A stretch of 64,000 nucleotides of DNA from Phytophthora sp. 'mugwort' (taxonomy: Eukaryota > Oomycota > Peronosporomycetes > Peronosporales > Peronosporaceae). This document shows, piece after piece, positions 63,701-64,000 of this stretch. Under the pieces are notes generated by a model. That model saw only the letters and a program-made list of their open reading frames with translations. It was not told where the DNA came from and ran no database searches. The DNA lies in the NCBI GenBank assembly GCA_033558025.1, contig JAUCEF010000012.1, positions 2,852,001 to 2,916,000 on the forward strand, written 5' to 3'. How positions within the stretch are numbered: the stretch's first letter is position 1; every line of letters begins with the position of its first letter. The position numbers were made by a program, and so were the translations under genes.

Positions 63701-64000
63701 ACCTCAGCCGTCGTCACCGCAGATGCCACCGTGGCGTTCGTCCCGGACGCGCCCATCAAATAGAGCTCGCGAGATGTCGCTGTGAGAGAGATGCTGAACC
63801 TGTCGGCGAACAGCGCGTCCAGCGCAACCAGCATCACCTCGGCATCGACGATGCCCACCAACGTTGGCGTCGGTACTGGCAGTGCATACCGCGAAGTCGT
63901 ATCGTTCTCGCTTGCTGAGACTGTAGGCAGCAGTAGTTGGTCGTTGAAGAATACGGCCACCACATCCGACCCGACGTCCGTCGACAACTCGACCGAGAGT
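33730..64000 (-). CDS. Giant repeat-rich GPS/polycystin-1-like membrane protein (5' partial)
   Basis: One frame without a stop or visible intron covers all 30,271 nt to the window edge; the N-terminus lies beyond it (at least 10,089 aa visible). From N to C: six or more repeats of about 1024 or 1055 aa (64000-45529) made of modules with D.DGSE..S or N.DGSEVL motifs, resembling cadherin-like surface-adhesin domains; further diverged modules (45528-42700); two Calx-beta-like units (about 42640-41950; LTEGATGSLSLTML, VPKSVQIVAVNN); a REJ/PKD-like region (about 41610-39900); an EGF-like domain (about 39790-39650); a GPS motif CECTHLTDFSTE (about 38270-38310); TM1 (about 38195-38120); TM2-3 (37890-37700); a basic coiled stretch (36900-36200); TM4-5 (36165-35960, ending in a polycystin-like ISDPLKVFF); and four or so TRAF-type Cys/His finger repeats (35400-34420) before a Ser/Pro tail. 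No PLAT domain or channel helices were found. Probably an autoproteolysed surface receptor or adhesin (inference). Confidence 0.9.
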   Translation of the reverse strand, partial: LSVELSTDVGSDVVAVFFNDQLLLPTVSASENDTTSRYALPVPTPTLVGIVDAEVMLVALDALFADRFSISLTATSRELYLMGASGTNATVASAVTTAEVGWSLEPSVYYARPLDVWVDGQEDTAVAIALSSVRESLLADVVAAGVSDLSFGSCRLVWDAGRVEAVFVDGRGLDASPFVGAGFTSLAFAADRLFEFSTSENVSVVPGDGYFGEAAVALSVDAYSGTSNQSFILRANVRVSVVPVASARFFSSAPNGSAMVHMGFNRLLDVIVHESDKASTTSSVDAELVSFLVNADSNTDAGVAARESPFWRYSLSRVDDAPWEQEIVWVVDEEDGSTSMNSTLTVLPPPDYAGSLPLTLQSVSVTSSLIPSQMDASEAKSTTNTGEEYAWLTVLSSSISESLVPVQWNHAQAPTFTLASTSSRVYEDEPGVLWISELVVAELDATAPDVMLSLEVLLPEGCNVAVSENGATVLSSGSETLNSTVYSVVPLSVESRSVSISAGPQHWGRVEAWLRASVHAFSSWNRTMIPVTLEFLTVAEQPVLSVVMASTSISEDGVFLGDVTVTPTKAELYYRVEAFYPSGYLAEVADRNWTGAGNYSQEAEAGVVFTASNVSETWLTASGITGQLLSSVSTRLGSGVGVPTKVSLSLVPVARVSGSLSVNVVVSAFSVDVDPAFFASDCYLSVSGGGEDALDCLPSGLWKSLATVSESIELTIYPVAEAPRLVVTPAKLPIPENGVASITLSNWTISDIDGSEEMSLHLRCENNAWKEVSVNDMPVQVVREANTSNTSSIEEAGIVFMTVFELVPLGVYRRGEHTDLSVQLSPPTYFSGFIDCTFVAHAIDRSGVLVSEDMYEVPLSVAVVAEATTPLLSIATTTFAAEEDGVVVCDSVVASLVDADGSEALFLVVELGEYEQYATFVTWRSDVSAVAFSTMADGVVPAMAFSDPSQRIVAAEAGRVEMRGSVEIGLVPGYSGELHLNLLSMSIVSGYLTSNDRVGLAVARAWPIPIDIIIAPVADTPLLDVSIAEATPPMGMVIVVSIGSISLQDVDGSEELSVELSTDVGSDVVAVFFNDQLLLPTVSASENDTTSRYALPVPTPTLVGIVDAEVMLVALDALFADRFSISLTATSRELYLMGASGTNATVASAVTTAEVGWSLEPSVYYARPLDVWVDGQEDTAVAIALSSVRESLLADVVAAGVSDLSFGSCRLVWDAGRVEAVFVDGRGLDASPFVGAGFTSLAFAADRLFEFITSENVSVVPGDGYFGEAAVALSVDAYSGTSNQSFILRANVRVSVVPVASARFFSSAPNGSAMVHMGFNRLLDVIVHESDKASTTSSVDAELVSFLVNADSNTDAGVAARESPFWRYSLSRVDDAPWEQEIVWVLDEEDGSTSMNSTLTVLPPPDYAGSLPLTLQSVSVTSSLIPSQMDASEAKSTTNTGEEYAWLTVLSSSISESLVPVQWNHAQAPTFTLASTSSRVYEDEPGVLWISELVVAELDATAPDVMLSLEVLLPEGCNVAVSENGATVLSSGSETLNSTVYSVVPLSVESRSVFISAGPQHWGRVEAWLRASVHAFSSWNRTMIPVTLEFLTVAEQPVLSVVMASTSISEDGVFLGDVTVTPTKAELYYRVEAFYPSGYLAEVADRNWTGAGNYSQEAEAGVVFTASNVSETWLTASGITGQLLSSVSTRLGSGVGVPTKVSLSLVPVARVSGSLSVNVVVSAFSVDVDPAFFASDCYLSVSGGGEDALDCLPSGLWKSLATVSESIELTIYPVAEAPRLVVTPAKLPIPENGVASITLSNWTISDIDGSEEMSLHLRCENNAWKEVSVNDMPVQVVREANTSNTSSIEEAGIVFMTVFELVPLGVYRRGEHTDLSVQLSPPTYFSGFIDCTFVAHAIDRSGVLVSEDMYEVPLSVAVVAEATTPLLSIATTTFAAEEDGVVVCDSVVASLVDADGSEALFLVVELGEYEQYATFVTWRSDVSAVAFSTMADGVVPAMAFSDPSQRIVAAEAGRVEMRGSVEIGLVPGYSGELHLNLLSMSIVSGYLTSNDRVGLAVARAWPIPIDIIIAPVADTPLLDVSIAEATPPMGMVIVVSIGSISLQDVDGSEELSVELSTDVGSDVVAVFFNDQLLLPTVSASENDTTSRYALPVPTPTLVGIVDAEVMLVALDALFADRFSISLTATSRELYLMGASGTNATVASAVTTAEVGWSLEPSVYYARPLDVWVDGQEDTAVAIALSSVRESLLADVVAAGVSDLSFGSCRLVWDAGRVEAVFVDGRGLDASPFVGAGFTSLAFAADRLFEFSTSENVSVVPGDGYFGEAAVALSVDAYSGTSNQSFILRANVRVSVVPVASARFFSSAPNGSAMVHMGFNRLLDVIVHESDKASTTSSVDAELVSFLVNADSNTDAGVAARESPFWRYSLSRVDDAPWEQEIVWVLDEEDGSTSMNSTLTVLPPPDYAGSLPLTLQSVSVTSSLIPSQMDASEAKSTTNTGEEYAWLTVLSSSISESLVPVQWNHAQAPTFTLASTSSRVYEDEPGVLWISELVVAELDATAPDVMLSLEVLLPEGCNVAVSENGATVLSSGSETLNSTVYSVVPLSVESRSVFISAGPQHWGRVEAWLRASVHAFSSWNRTMIPVTLEFLTVAEQPVLSVVMASTSISEDGVFLGDVTVTPTKAELYYRVEAFYPSGYLAEVADRNWTGAGNYSQEAEAGVVFTASNVSETWLTASGITGQLLSSVSTRLGSGVGVPTKVSLSLVPVARVSGSLSVNVVVSAFSVDVDPAFFASDCYLSVSGGGEDALDCLPSGLWKSLATVSESIELTIYPVAEAPRLVVTPAKLPIPENGVASITLSNWTISDIDGSEEMYLHLRCENNAWKEVSVNDMPVQVVREANTSNTSSIEEAGIVFMTVFELVPLGVYRRGEHTDLSVQLSPPTYFSGFIDCTFVAHAIDHSGGLVSEDMYEVPLSVAVVAEATTPLLSIATTTFAAEEDGVVVCDSVVASLVDADGSEALFLVVELGAYEHYATFVTWRSDVSAVAFSTMADGVVPAMAFSDPSQRIVAAEAGRVEMRGSVEIGLVPGYSGELHLNLLSMSIVSGYLISNDRVGLAVARAWPIPIDIIIAPVADTPLLDVSIAEATPPMGMVIVVSIGSISLQDVDGSEELSVELSTDVGSDVVAVFFNDQLLLPTVSASENDTTSRYALPVPTPTLVGIVDAEVMLVALDALFADRFSISLTATSRELYLMGASGTNATVASAVTTAEVGWSLEPSVYYARPLDVWVDGQEDTAVAIALSSVRESLLADVVAAGVSDLSFGSCRLVWDAGRVEAVFVDGRGLDASPFVGAGFTSLAFAADRLFEFSTSENVSVVPGDGYFGEAAVALSVDAYSGTSNQSFILRANVRVSVVPVASARFFSSAPNGSAMVHMGFNRLLDVIVHESDKASTTSSVDAELVSFLVNADSNTDAGVAARESPFWRYSLSRVDDAPWEQEIVWVLDEEDGSTSMNSTLTVLPPPDYAGSLPLTLQSVSVTSSLIPSQMDASEAKSTTNTGEEYAWLTVLSSSISESLVPVQWNHAQAPTFTLASTSSRVYEDEPGVLWISELVVAELDATAPDVMLSLKVLLPEGCNVAVSENGATVLSSGSETLNSTVYSVVPLSVESRSVSISAGPQHWGRVEAWLRASVHAFSSWNRTMIPVTLEFLTVAEQPVLSVVMASTSISEDGVFLGDVTVTPTKAELYYRVEAFYPSGYIPTWSNSSLNSSWSTAAAGISRDLISSFSTLSGLAVGESISIPLSLVPTAKISGNLTVDVVVIISTVDVSSEFYASECYLAVASGKDAYSCLSSAQWKSMAVIAQPIALVIYPVAEAPRFTLTWAAQSIAENGVASVVISNWTLVDTDGSEQMSLQLRCATTAWQQVSIGGISSNISFINSDTLSTTTFKLVPLGVYLTEGTRDLSVQLSPPTYFSGFIDCTFVAHAIDRSGVLVSEDMYEVPLSVAVVAEATTPLLSIATTTFAAEEDGVVVCDSVVASLVDADGSEALFLVVELGEYEQYATFVTWRSDVSAVAFSTMADGVVPAMAFSDPSQRIVAAEAGRVEMRGSVEIGLVPGYSGELHLNLLSMSIVSGYLTSNDRVGLAVARAWPIPIDIIIAPVADTPLLDVSIAEATPPMGMVIVVLIGSISLQDVDGSEELSVELSTDVGSDVVAVFFNDQLLLPTVSASENDTTSRYALPVPTPTLVGIVDAEVMLVALDALFADRFSISLTATSRELYLMGASGTNAMVASAVTTAEVGWSLEPSVYYARPLDVWVDGQEDTAVAIALSSVRESLLADVVAAGVSDLSFGSCRLVWDAGRVEAVFVDGRGLDASPFVGAGFTSLAFAADRLFEFSTSENVSVVPGDGYFGEAAVALSVDAYSGTSNQSFILRANVRVSVVPVASARFFSSAPNGSAMVHMGFNRLLDVIVHESDKASTTSSVDAELVSFLVNADSNTDAGVAARESPFWRYSLSRVDDAPWEQEIVWVLDEEDGSTSMNSTLTVLPPPDYAGSLPLTLQSVSVTSSLIPSQMDASEAKSTTNTGEEYAWLTVLSSSISESLVPVQWNHAQAPTFTLASTSSRVYEDEPGVLWISELVVAELDATAPDVMLSLEVLLPEGCNVAVSENGATVLSSGSETLNSTVYSVVPLSVESRSVSISAGPQHWGRVEAWLRASVHAFSSWNRTMIPVTLEFLTVAEQPVLSVVMASTSISEDGVFLGDVTVTPTKAELYYRVEAFYPSGYIPTWSNSSLNSSWSTAAAGISRDLISSFSTLSGLAVGESISIPLSLVPTAKISGNLTVDVVVIISTVDVSSEFYASECYLAVASGKDAYSCLSSAQWKSMAVIAQPIALVIYPVAEAPRFTLTWAAQSIAENGVASVVISNWTLVDTDGSEQMSLQLRCATTAWQQVSIGGISSNISFINSDTLSTTTFKLVPLGVYLTEGTRDLSVQLSPPTYFSGFIDCTFVAHAIDRSGVLVSEDMYEVPLSVAVVAEATTPLLSIATTTFAAEEDGVVVCDSVVASLVDADGSEALFLVVELGEYEQYATFVTWRSDVSAVAFSTMADGVVPAMAFSDPSQRIVAAEAGRVEMRGSVEIGLVPGYSGELHLNLLSMSIVSGYLTSNDRVGLAVARAWPIPIDIIIAPVADTPLLDVSIAEATPPMGMVIVVLIGSISLQDVDGSEELSVELSTDVGSDVVAVFFNDQLLLPTVSASENDTTSRYALPVPTPTLVGIVDAEVMLVALDALFADRFSISLTATSRELYLMGASGTNAMVASAVTTAEVGWSLEPSVYYARPLDVWVDGQEDTAVAIALSSVRESLLADVVAAGVSDLSFGSCRLVWDAGRVEAVFVDGRGLDASPFVGAGFTSLAFAADRLFEFSTSENVSVVPGDGYFGEAAVALSVDAYSGTSNQSFILRANVRVSVVPVASARFFSSAPNGSAMVHMGFNRLLDVIVHESDKASTTSSVDAELVSFLVNADSNTDAGVAARESPFWRYSLSRVDDAPWEQEIVWVLDEEDGSTSMNSTLTVLPPPDYAGSLPLTLQSVSVTSSLIPSQMDASEAKSTTNTGEEYAWLTVLSSSISESLVPVQWNHAQAPTFTLASTSSRVYEDEPGVLWISELVVAELDATAPDVMLSLEVLLPEGCNVAVSENGATVLSSGSETLNSTVYSVVPLSVESRSVSISAGPQHWGRVEAWLRASVHAFSSWNRTMIPVTLEFLTVAEQPVLSVVMASTSISEDGVFLGDVTVTPTKAELYYRVEAFYPSGYIPTWSNSSLNSSWSTAAAGISRDLISSFSTLSGLAVGESISIPLSLVPTAKISGNLTVDVVVIISTVDVSSEFYASECYLAVASGKDAYSCLSSAQWKSMAVIAQPIALVIYPVAEAPRFTLTWAAQSIAENGVASVVISNWTLVDTDGSEQMSLQLRCATTAWQQVSIGGISSNISFINSDTLSTTTFKLVPLGVYLTEGTRDLSVQLSPPTYFSGFIDCTFVAHAIDRSGVLVSEDMYEVPLSVAVVAEATTPLLSIATTTFAAEEDGVVVCDSVVASLVDADGSEALFLVVELGEYEQYVTFVTWRSDVSAVVFSTMADGVVPAMAFSDPSQRIVAAGAGRVEMRGSVEIGLVPGYSSKLDVRIVSVAVEITFLTSAVNSAVAVARSPLVQLSISVNSICHAASVVLTPVSAITKPLVAVPIQVVGFTIDNDGSEVLETLVTVNRSAVLSLYGADASENWLGEDSVTLPRWERQAVFRVEQTFTVVPRADFVGFFIVNVTVKTTELETRETKLTSVVATVLVTPVDPVVRASALSRSYWNEFVHLPFQRLDVPQGGVGREHLLLYVENRTQVADIYAGLKRLSPIPLGAVDAYVIPSTLRDVVSVRPREYWYGYMKLFAVVTTVAFDIATPPNRTAYHGAGDGIVVMDIPVIIHPRPTLPSSSLALSSSEDVAVVGKPVSLTFSGVFPYDAWGRSTSGGMMTQLTLSPLSSVKSLSTNRPVMVGSTTLRGVGAYGSYTTGNISGDTHLRFAIDAIGAYSGPFVATVTTKTTDILRQTMLTSTSTLKLRLVGEADRGSLGCGSAIRVFHVDDDQSITFRLADFGLMSELTDLVSVEAFIAENAIDSLLVGSSPSRGEAENLWGPAMQLGDLRYELHGSKSPTCTPGVEPACLLNRVVTIVPRKYAAQTFNIMMRIVSKVSSNDSTYASLSTVATLAKCRVVVAPVPNPPVLVLNSTVVTMLEDMAGAFTIVEASTPDKDGSEVIEVAMIFDPLYLERVYVDGVAITTPATAGSAVLVSRSLTLSSSTNQSVLLTPRRNVAGNFTIQIAITSIEGATGETSRVSRSISVSVVAVADAPVLRISTSDIRVNQNVPGELTITSVALTSDGSSETLRLVVIDSSGAAVLKTVELSSGVQFVKNSLSTIFVLSALPATSSNLVIRLTPMASWFGTTQLQISAVSHETSNGNEATTSINVALTVLPVADISTIVVENTRGQLAQATRIGLVSVGVPNEAKLSATSLTIFVVPRSSDAIEVKWQTQVLSLETVADISTSALYRLPWTSTLQQPTLTVSTSKWVSSISFEIVVMASIGASSTSQRISQVTTATFAAIQLSATSFSLTEGATGSLSLTMLSAPLSTVTVTFTSTLATKAVTVPVSATFTSTDWNVPKSVQIVAVNNFLDDANAEAVISAVTTSSDAMYLSYPLSSISVQVLNDDTSGFAVYQGTAKTTAPTLVVAEGRVFTDAYHIVLQSQPRSDVSVSFTTSLSVLVTSPASVVFTSTNWNVSKVVSVAADDNFVVEGDRTATIASDVSSTDELYAVKKIPNLTVKIVETKDATPPPKILNAKFLDTVAGLTITFDRAVDRTTLISDHFACDVLFDLPTATDSTNYCGVSPACTWQTGSLSIRFLFGQGAKLVPGSTLTLRGNRIKSTAAAELAASAATVTVNAPDKPPQPQVLVTGATSLGMCDDLFLDASASSGSGGRPMTLTWMLVNVSSVSNASVDAVTALLSSAAAMNNISIRIAAAVLEADGMYSFVLLAKNFVGKTGNSNEIVVKKSSLALPSVAIRGGNLQGAYRANELVITASASYPSCSGTTTTDSMATATASVGVDMTFTWLQVAGDLTPTQFKSTSPNPRILKLPARMLTVGVSYIFRLLVAMTSNPKVNNTADVEIGVARTDLTARIAAGNRSLGVEQGLILDASQSVDPDDLLNSVPMQYSWTCSVSNTATQVYDVPCPTATGEVLVLAAQAKTTVMANTVNPNAVYKFTVTVSKDSRSSTTSVFITMTPGSPPEVSIEPLGTSKVNANDRVILKGKATSKLPIKKTEWAMVGATEAEMTAIFALTRVGRVTMLLNEGKLTPGVSYKFQLNATDSSGQMGSATITVVANSPPSSGTLSAIPATGYALEDKFSVLASDWVDEDLPLKYTFKYMKGATYSGENEIALGASTPDPLFMSQLGLGGGENNTITLVVYIQDALGATARVTKEIQVKQMVVDAADQAEYLANKTSAVLAEALSGDPGTVLNTINALADMVNGKEETTTGTSTGPTPAPTTRKSCPTSNYVECAGKGSCLREPSGCLATNLDCTVTCVCNSGYYGDNCALDEAAMEAKSAALGSLLGAMTKASASVDVTDLGALEQQAASVVTLTKSASILDANSQKLVINFMDNILAAPVLTTAATTAVGNTISNLLEVDNSGSKKKNTSPAATTKTPVSTSRRLETSGNATISGSSDASSGVVGDTGRGSTSASLDGPDSSVGDSSVGEGSSSTSSNSSTSSSDAFSAEKARIAQVASTIGKLQTAMLASAVAGEHPVTLVTKNLRMVGARDTVSQFSNGRKIQLPLTDAQIAANYTPASTMFPTDFAAFLQRRSNGSGSTSTSEDAGDEEDPVVDFQSNVFAKNPYAFDNTSINSRVMTVKVSRDGEELAVTGLEKPFRLFMRNLVTITLPSDDSSGNASSVPSASGSENNSRLSGAAQRYMFYCLEGTIDIKYFSCTDIEEPMTVQCNGSAYAGEATCPVRQPLCRYWDSEAGMWSSEGCQAAGTTDDGLYTICECTHLTDFSTEVTQSMSLVTEHFMNVVTHEVTADDVAQNLLLVLTMAGFFLFYIVAIFYVNRWDYRDRRKAMRAARQMKRGSAPPEKVKLQSLFHEPEYLQATTWRSKLRAVLIGFGRGLKQNHKLLSIVFKYNESFTRAQRLTIVFTLIVSQMFTNALLYQLRKGPKTVGSAIVSAIITTLCMLPLGFVFMMMFKKAGRMQKYLIRYQVEDDAGNIVQVETDAYGRAKEYSPAEQLSMDLAGLARNVNMSALRLVHDKLKQPIIDQGDGSRRNRLETRSGQVCRGIFLALYNRDADVKPSEEEKNADPLGGVLVQIKSHLREQKAHIPAEESHRRTRLLSALPSKRSSTPANVEGSAMAARPSTTSMPPAAPAMLSPRCSGPLPIEENEDRDGDSSAPAACEALAMSQLCPMLRQRGGEALINSLLKFDPLLVSAASAAAIAEICERLDALEDEEEVEKEEKNEPSEVSRPQTRGDDEETKVVLALQAWLVKCNECCEAQQSNARVVVAKAQAELQRTEAQLKKLRTAIGNQFNRRVTEAMALELNGPNVNDLVVKTRQSVRRVSRRPSSVLKAVATVKADTRRITVTIKKGTQAVLKANKEQLAAKRRAIKQAKRAAATEQHRLRREAKHEQKKILQGLRGIARLKKRLQLYLEAREDRRVSALPLHERQAYLAEKEQLKKIRRTSRLLYNAFLRRQPAQQSKPIFPEWVVYFSYTICAVWSAWCIYFVLMFAFTVGSIEAQLWVTSLLSGLALTYVISDPLKVFFRMGLMPIIATGILANSGFFSALSSEPMTLGAAAVAASTGGMAGFVAKHRAERRERRNQRRLTKAYSSKLVPVASADQEHSAINAKAAQAADDIIEVMELAGRVDPNDSGEDSDSGVQRQQSKSSFTDLTRLGVRDSVFNETTARTSTLRAEVPKLAVKKGPPVQRLRSSAVSASLEPPLVSESASTLSAVAPVVPTRECACGKRVLETEWTEHQTTRCSLRIVTCRAGCGMYMQARGRDAHERSHCRLILCVCGKMVLTPSLELHRIHECLAVDPSADQPRAILADRDPVLPCRLPGCSASILASRREAHERYECTLRLVSCPRCGLETRGGEMDTHLSSVCAQRRSSHLSLCVCGKTVLRESMEAHRVNECSRRRATSPEAVAGTTSLQTATGPPVLVACRLPGCAARMLEAVRENHERNACSFRLVMCPRCSTAQFAMDLHEHLASDCRNQRHSQLSLCACGKLMIKGAAHNCTASDDPSQVETLLVACRLPGCNDRMRAALRETHERRECAYRMTTCSQCGVERHAADMEAHVANECALQRAQQSVRRSMSAFAPPNIVVPKLNKKSIRGPRSPSRGPPLKGSPSPLASAVPGSVPSTDDSLKVARMREKVLNRRNPRASDSVPATRSQSLALSPSSRFQVTPQLSPPRGQPVGSLFSDQELSTAEEVTEDSTLSPIRRKMMSQHGRSPVSESQVVPSPREDEVAAAVAVGLPVDSAATNPAPVTRFTLEEELAVAETETKAPPGRKRAKEP
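45529..48600 (-). repeat. Repeat copy 1 (type A, C-terminal-most)
   Basis: 3072 bp. The A cassette is at about 45985-46609. It has private substitutions near its end (YVTFVTW and VVFSTMA in place of YATFVTW and VAFSTMA; AAGAGRVE). It shares with copy 2 the variants VVLIGSISL and NAMVASAV. Confidence 0.93.
48601..51672 (-). repeat. Repeat copy 2 (type A)
   Basis: 3072 bp. The A cassette is at about 49057-49681. Shares VVLIGSISL and NAMVASAV with copy 1, so copies 1 and 2 look like the closest pair. Confidence 0.93.
51673..54744 (-). repeat. Repeat copy 3 (type A)
   Basis: 3072 bp. The A cassette is at about 52129-52753. Outside the cassette it carries the NATVASAV and VVSIGSISL variants seen in type B copies, plus a private Glu-to-Lys change (LSLKVLLPEG). 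Confidence 0.93.
54745..57909 (-). repeat. Repeat copy 4 (type B, most diverged)
   Basis: 3165 bp. The B cassette is at about 55201-55919. Private changes include GAYEHYATF, DHSGGLVSED and EEMYLHLRC where the other B copies have GEYEQYATF, DRSGVLVSED and EEMSLHLRC. Confidence 0.93.
57910..61074 (-). repeat. Repeat copy 5 (type B)
   Basis: 3165 bp. The B cassette is at about 58366-59084. It has a private Ser-to-Ile change (FEFITSEN) and shares VFISAGPQ with copy 4. Confidence 0.93.
61075..64000 (-). repeat. Repeat copy 6 (type B, cut by window edge)
   Basis: 2926 bp of an expected 3165 are visible. The B cassette is at about 61531-62249. It has VVDEEDG where all other copies have VLDEEDG. 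Confidence 0.93.

Larger units (their letters stand above)
45529..64000 (-). repeat. Tandem array of 3.07/3.17-kb coding repeats (6 copies visible)
   Basis: Unit starts fall at 45529, 48601, 51673, 54745, 57910 and 61075 (the recurring block gctatatcccggtacc). Spacings are 3072, 3072, 3072, 3165 and 3165 bp, all multiples of three. Outside one cassette the copies appear nearly identical (a few substitutions per kb by eye). The array continues past the right edge. Left of 45529 the similarity ends abruptly within the same reading frame. Confidence 0.97.

Noticed and set aside
45524..63918. Repeated plus-strand open frames of 130-270 codons across the array
   Set aside because: They recur once per repeat unit, opposite the giant minus-strand frame, with skewed composition (Ser/Thr/Pro or His/Arg-rich). 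They are antisense shadows of the coding repeats.
63985..63987. Apparent start of the giant protein at 63987
   Set aside because: The codon is TTG inside a repeat; the same position in other copies is internal (VELSTDVG). The frame continues to the window edge, so the gene is 5'-partial.
45529..64000. CRISPR or satellite array
   Set aside because: Units are about 3.1 kb, coding, in frame and without spacers; this is a eukaryotic protein-coding tandem repeat.

Overview
The window looks like nuclear DNA of a plant-pathogenic oomycete, most likely Phytophthora or a close relative. Supporting signs are a secreted multi-Kazal protease inhibitor, an RXLR-dEER effector built from LWY-type units, a broken Crinkler (CRN) gene, short introns of about 55-80 nt, and oomycete-type initiator (Inr/FPR-like) motifs close to several start codons. 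It also holds much decayed transposon DNA. No bacterial signature (operon, Shine-Dalgarno site, CRISPR) was seen.

Layout. 1-4461 is a compact housekeeping/secretion block: Kazal inhibitor (+), SLX1 nuclease subunit (-), PSMD9/Nas2 proteasome chaperone (+) and ribosomal protein uS11/RPS14 (-). 4570-14500 is repeat-rich: an old Ty3/gypsy-like element bounded by two diverged LTRs (5773-11462, minus orientation), an unidentified broken ORF and a decayed Tc1/mariner-like transposase. 14538-23971 is a second gene block: a 1740-aa protein that fuses a Ser/acid-rich N-terminal region to a degenerate SLC1-type transporter domain, an eight-exon SLC52-like riboflavin transporter, and a 541-aa RXLR effector on the opposite strand. 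24494-32698 is a transposon graveyard. Here a CRN gene is split by an internally deleted gypsy-type LTR element, followed by a broken hAT transposase and a 2.05-kb PIF/Harbinger element with recognisable inverted repeats and both of its ORFs.

33730-64000 is one uninterrupted minus-strand reading frame of at least 30 kb that runs off the right edge. It encodes a giant surface protein. Its visible N-terminal part is at least six near-identical 3.07/3.17-kb repeats of DGSE-type (cadherin-like) modules. These are followed by Calx-beta-like, REJ/PKD-like and EGF-like regions, a GPS cleavage motif, about five membrane helices resembling the proximal part of polycystin-1, a basic coiled region and several TRAF-type zinc fingers. 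The repeats come in two versions, A and B, that differ only in one central cassette (about 626 or 719 bp), in the order AAA-BBB. This is the most unusual object in the window.

The genes do not form one pathway. The Kazal inhibitor, the RXLR effector and the former CRN belong to the host-interaction repertoire; SLX1, PSMD9 and RPS14 are core functions; the SLC52 and SLC1-like proteins are membrane proteins. All gene models were read by eye; splice sites are inferred from conserved protein continuity and GT-AG ends.
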